NCBI GenBank assembly: GCA_016721465.1
Contig: JADKIA010000022.1
Location: forward strand, 1 to 26,390
Direction: 5' to 3'
Length of the DNA stretch: 26,390 nt
Source of the DNA: Ideonella sp.
GTDB taxonomy: Bacteria; Pseudomonadota; Gammaproteobacteria; Burkholderiales; Burkholderiaceae_C
Shown piece after piece: positions 26,307-26,390 of the stretch (within the stretch, counting starts at the first letter, position 1; every line of letters begins with the position of its first letter). The notes under the pieces are model-generated. The model was not told the origin of the DNA, searched no databases, and saw nothing but the letters and a program-made list of their open reading frames with translations. The position numbers and the translations under genes are program-made.

Positions 26307-26390
26307 ATGCAGTTGTCCAACTTGAAGATCAGCGCCAAGCCAGCCCCCGCGGCTGGTGGCGGCGACTGGGCCTCGTTCTGAGCGGGTCGG
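26307..26390 (+). pseudogene. Start of a methyl-accepting chemotaxis protein, partial and frameshifted
   Basis: ATG 26307 with GGAGA at 26297-26301 opens MQLSNLKISAK, the very conserved beginning of Burkholderiales chemotaxis receptors (MxLSNLKIxxKL), just before the first membrane helix. The frame then ends at TGA 26379-26381. In another frame the last bases read RLGLVLSGS, as expected of a hydrophobic helix, so an indel near 26340 is likely. Only 84 bases are in the window, so the call is tentative. Confidence 0.5.

Noticed and set aside
22103..26338. Minus-strand open frames of 400-640 codons opposite malG, GH13 and GH32
   Set aside because: Same cause: high-GC antisense openness. No conserved motif, signal or ribosome-binding site supports them.
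1..26390. Search for insertion sequences, integrases, phage genes, tRNA/rRNA and CRISPR arrays
   Set aside because: No transposase or integrase motif, paired terminal repeats with duplications, tRNA-like cloverleaf or regular direct repeats were recognised. The unusual features are better explained by gene content and sequence errors.

Overview
The window looks like chromosomal DNA from a high-GC betaproteobacterium, most likely Burkholderiales of the Roseateles/Rubrivivax/Leptothrix kind. The grounds are the gene order antiporter / kdsD / kdsC / lptC, the fused glucokinase-RpiR (HexR-type) gene known from Burkholderia relatives, the Bug (TctC) solute receptor, and very high GC at third codon positions. 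This placement is inference from gene content; no rRNA or tRNA is present.

Layout. 1-121: tail of a Gly-rich protein and its terminator. 259-3440 (minus): the LPS-related run kdsD, kdsC, lptC and a short-chain dehydrogenase. 3565-6045 (plus): a CPA2/KefB-type antiporter and apt. 6053-8970: two divergent glucokinases, one fused to an RpiR/HexR-like regulator. 9106-13168 (minus): a MATE transporter and a large secreted alpha-amylase. 13493-16315 (plus): a TonB-dependent receptor, then a flavin-dependent tryptophan-halogenase-like gene, a remnant of an S9 peptidase, a Bug receptor, malE-malF-malG, a GH13 glucosidase/amylase and a GH32 sucrase/fructanase. A broken start of a chemotaxis receptor closes the window.

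How it fits together. From 6 kb onward most genes form a starch/maltodextrin (and sucrose/fructan) utilisation locus. A secreted amylase cuts starch, the TonB receptor takes oligosaccharides through the outer membrane, MalEFG carries them through the inner membrane, GH13 and GH32 enzymes release hexoses, and glucokinases phosphorylate them. A shared 15-bp palindrome (TGTAGTCTGACTACA and variants, core GTAG-N5-CTAC) occurs at five places: twice between the glucokinases, between amylase and TonB receptor, and twice before malE. It has the form of a HexR box, and the window itself carries a glucokinase fused to a HexR-like domain, so an Entner-Doudoroff-linked regulon is a reasonable hypothesis. 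No malK ATPase gene is present.

Quality. Every gene from 1 to about 13.17 kb, including normally essential ones, is broken by many small frameshifts. The genes from 13.49 to 26.0 kb read cleanly, apart from the S9 remnant. Dense indels in housekeeping genes suggest base-calling or assembly error in the left half rather than real decay. Broken genes are typed as pseudogene because that is what this sequence shows; their extents are reconstructed by following the family across frames.
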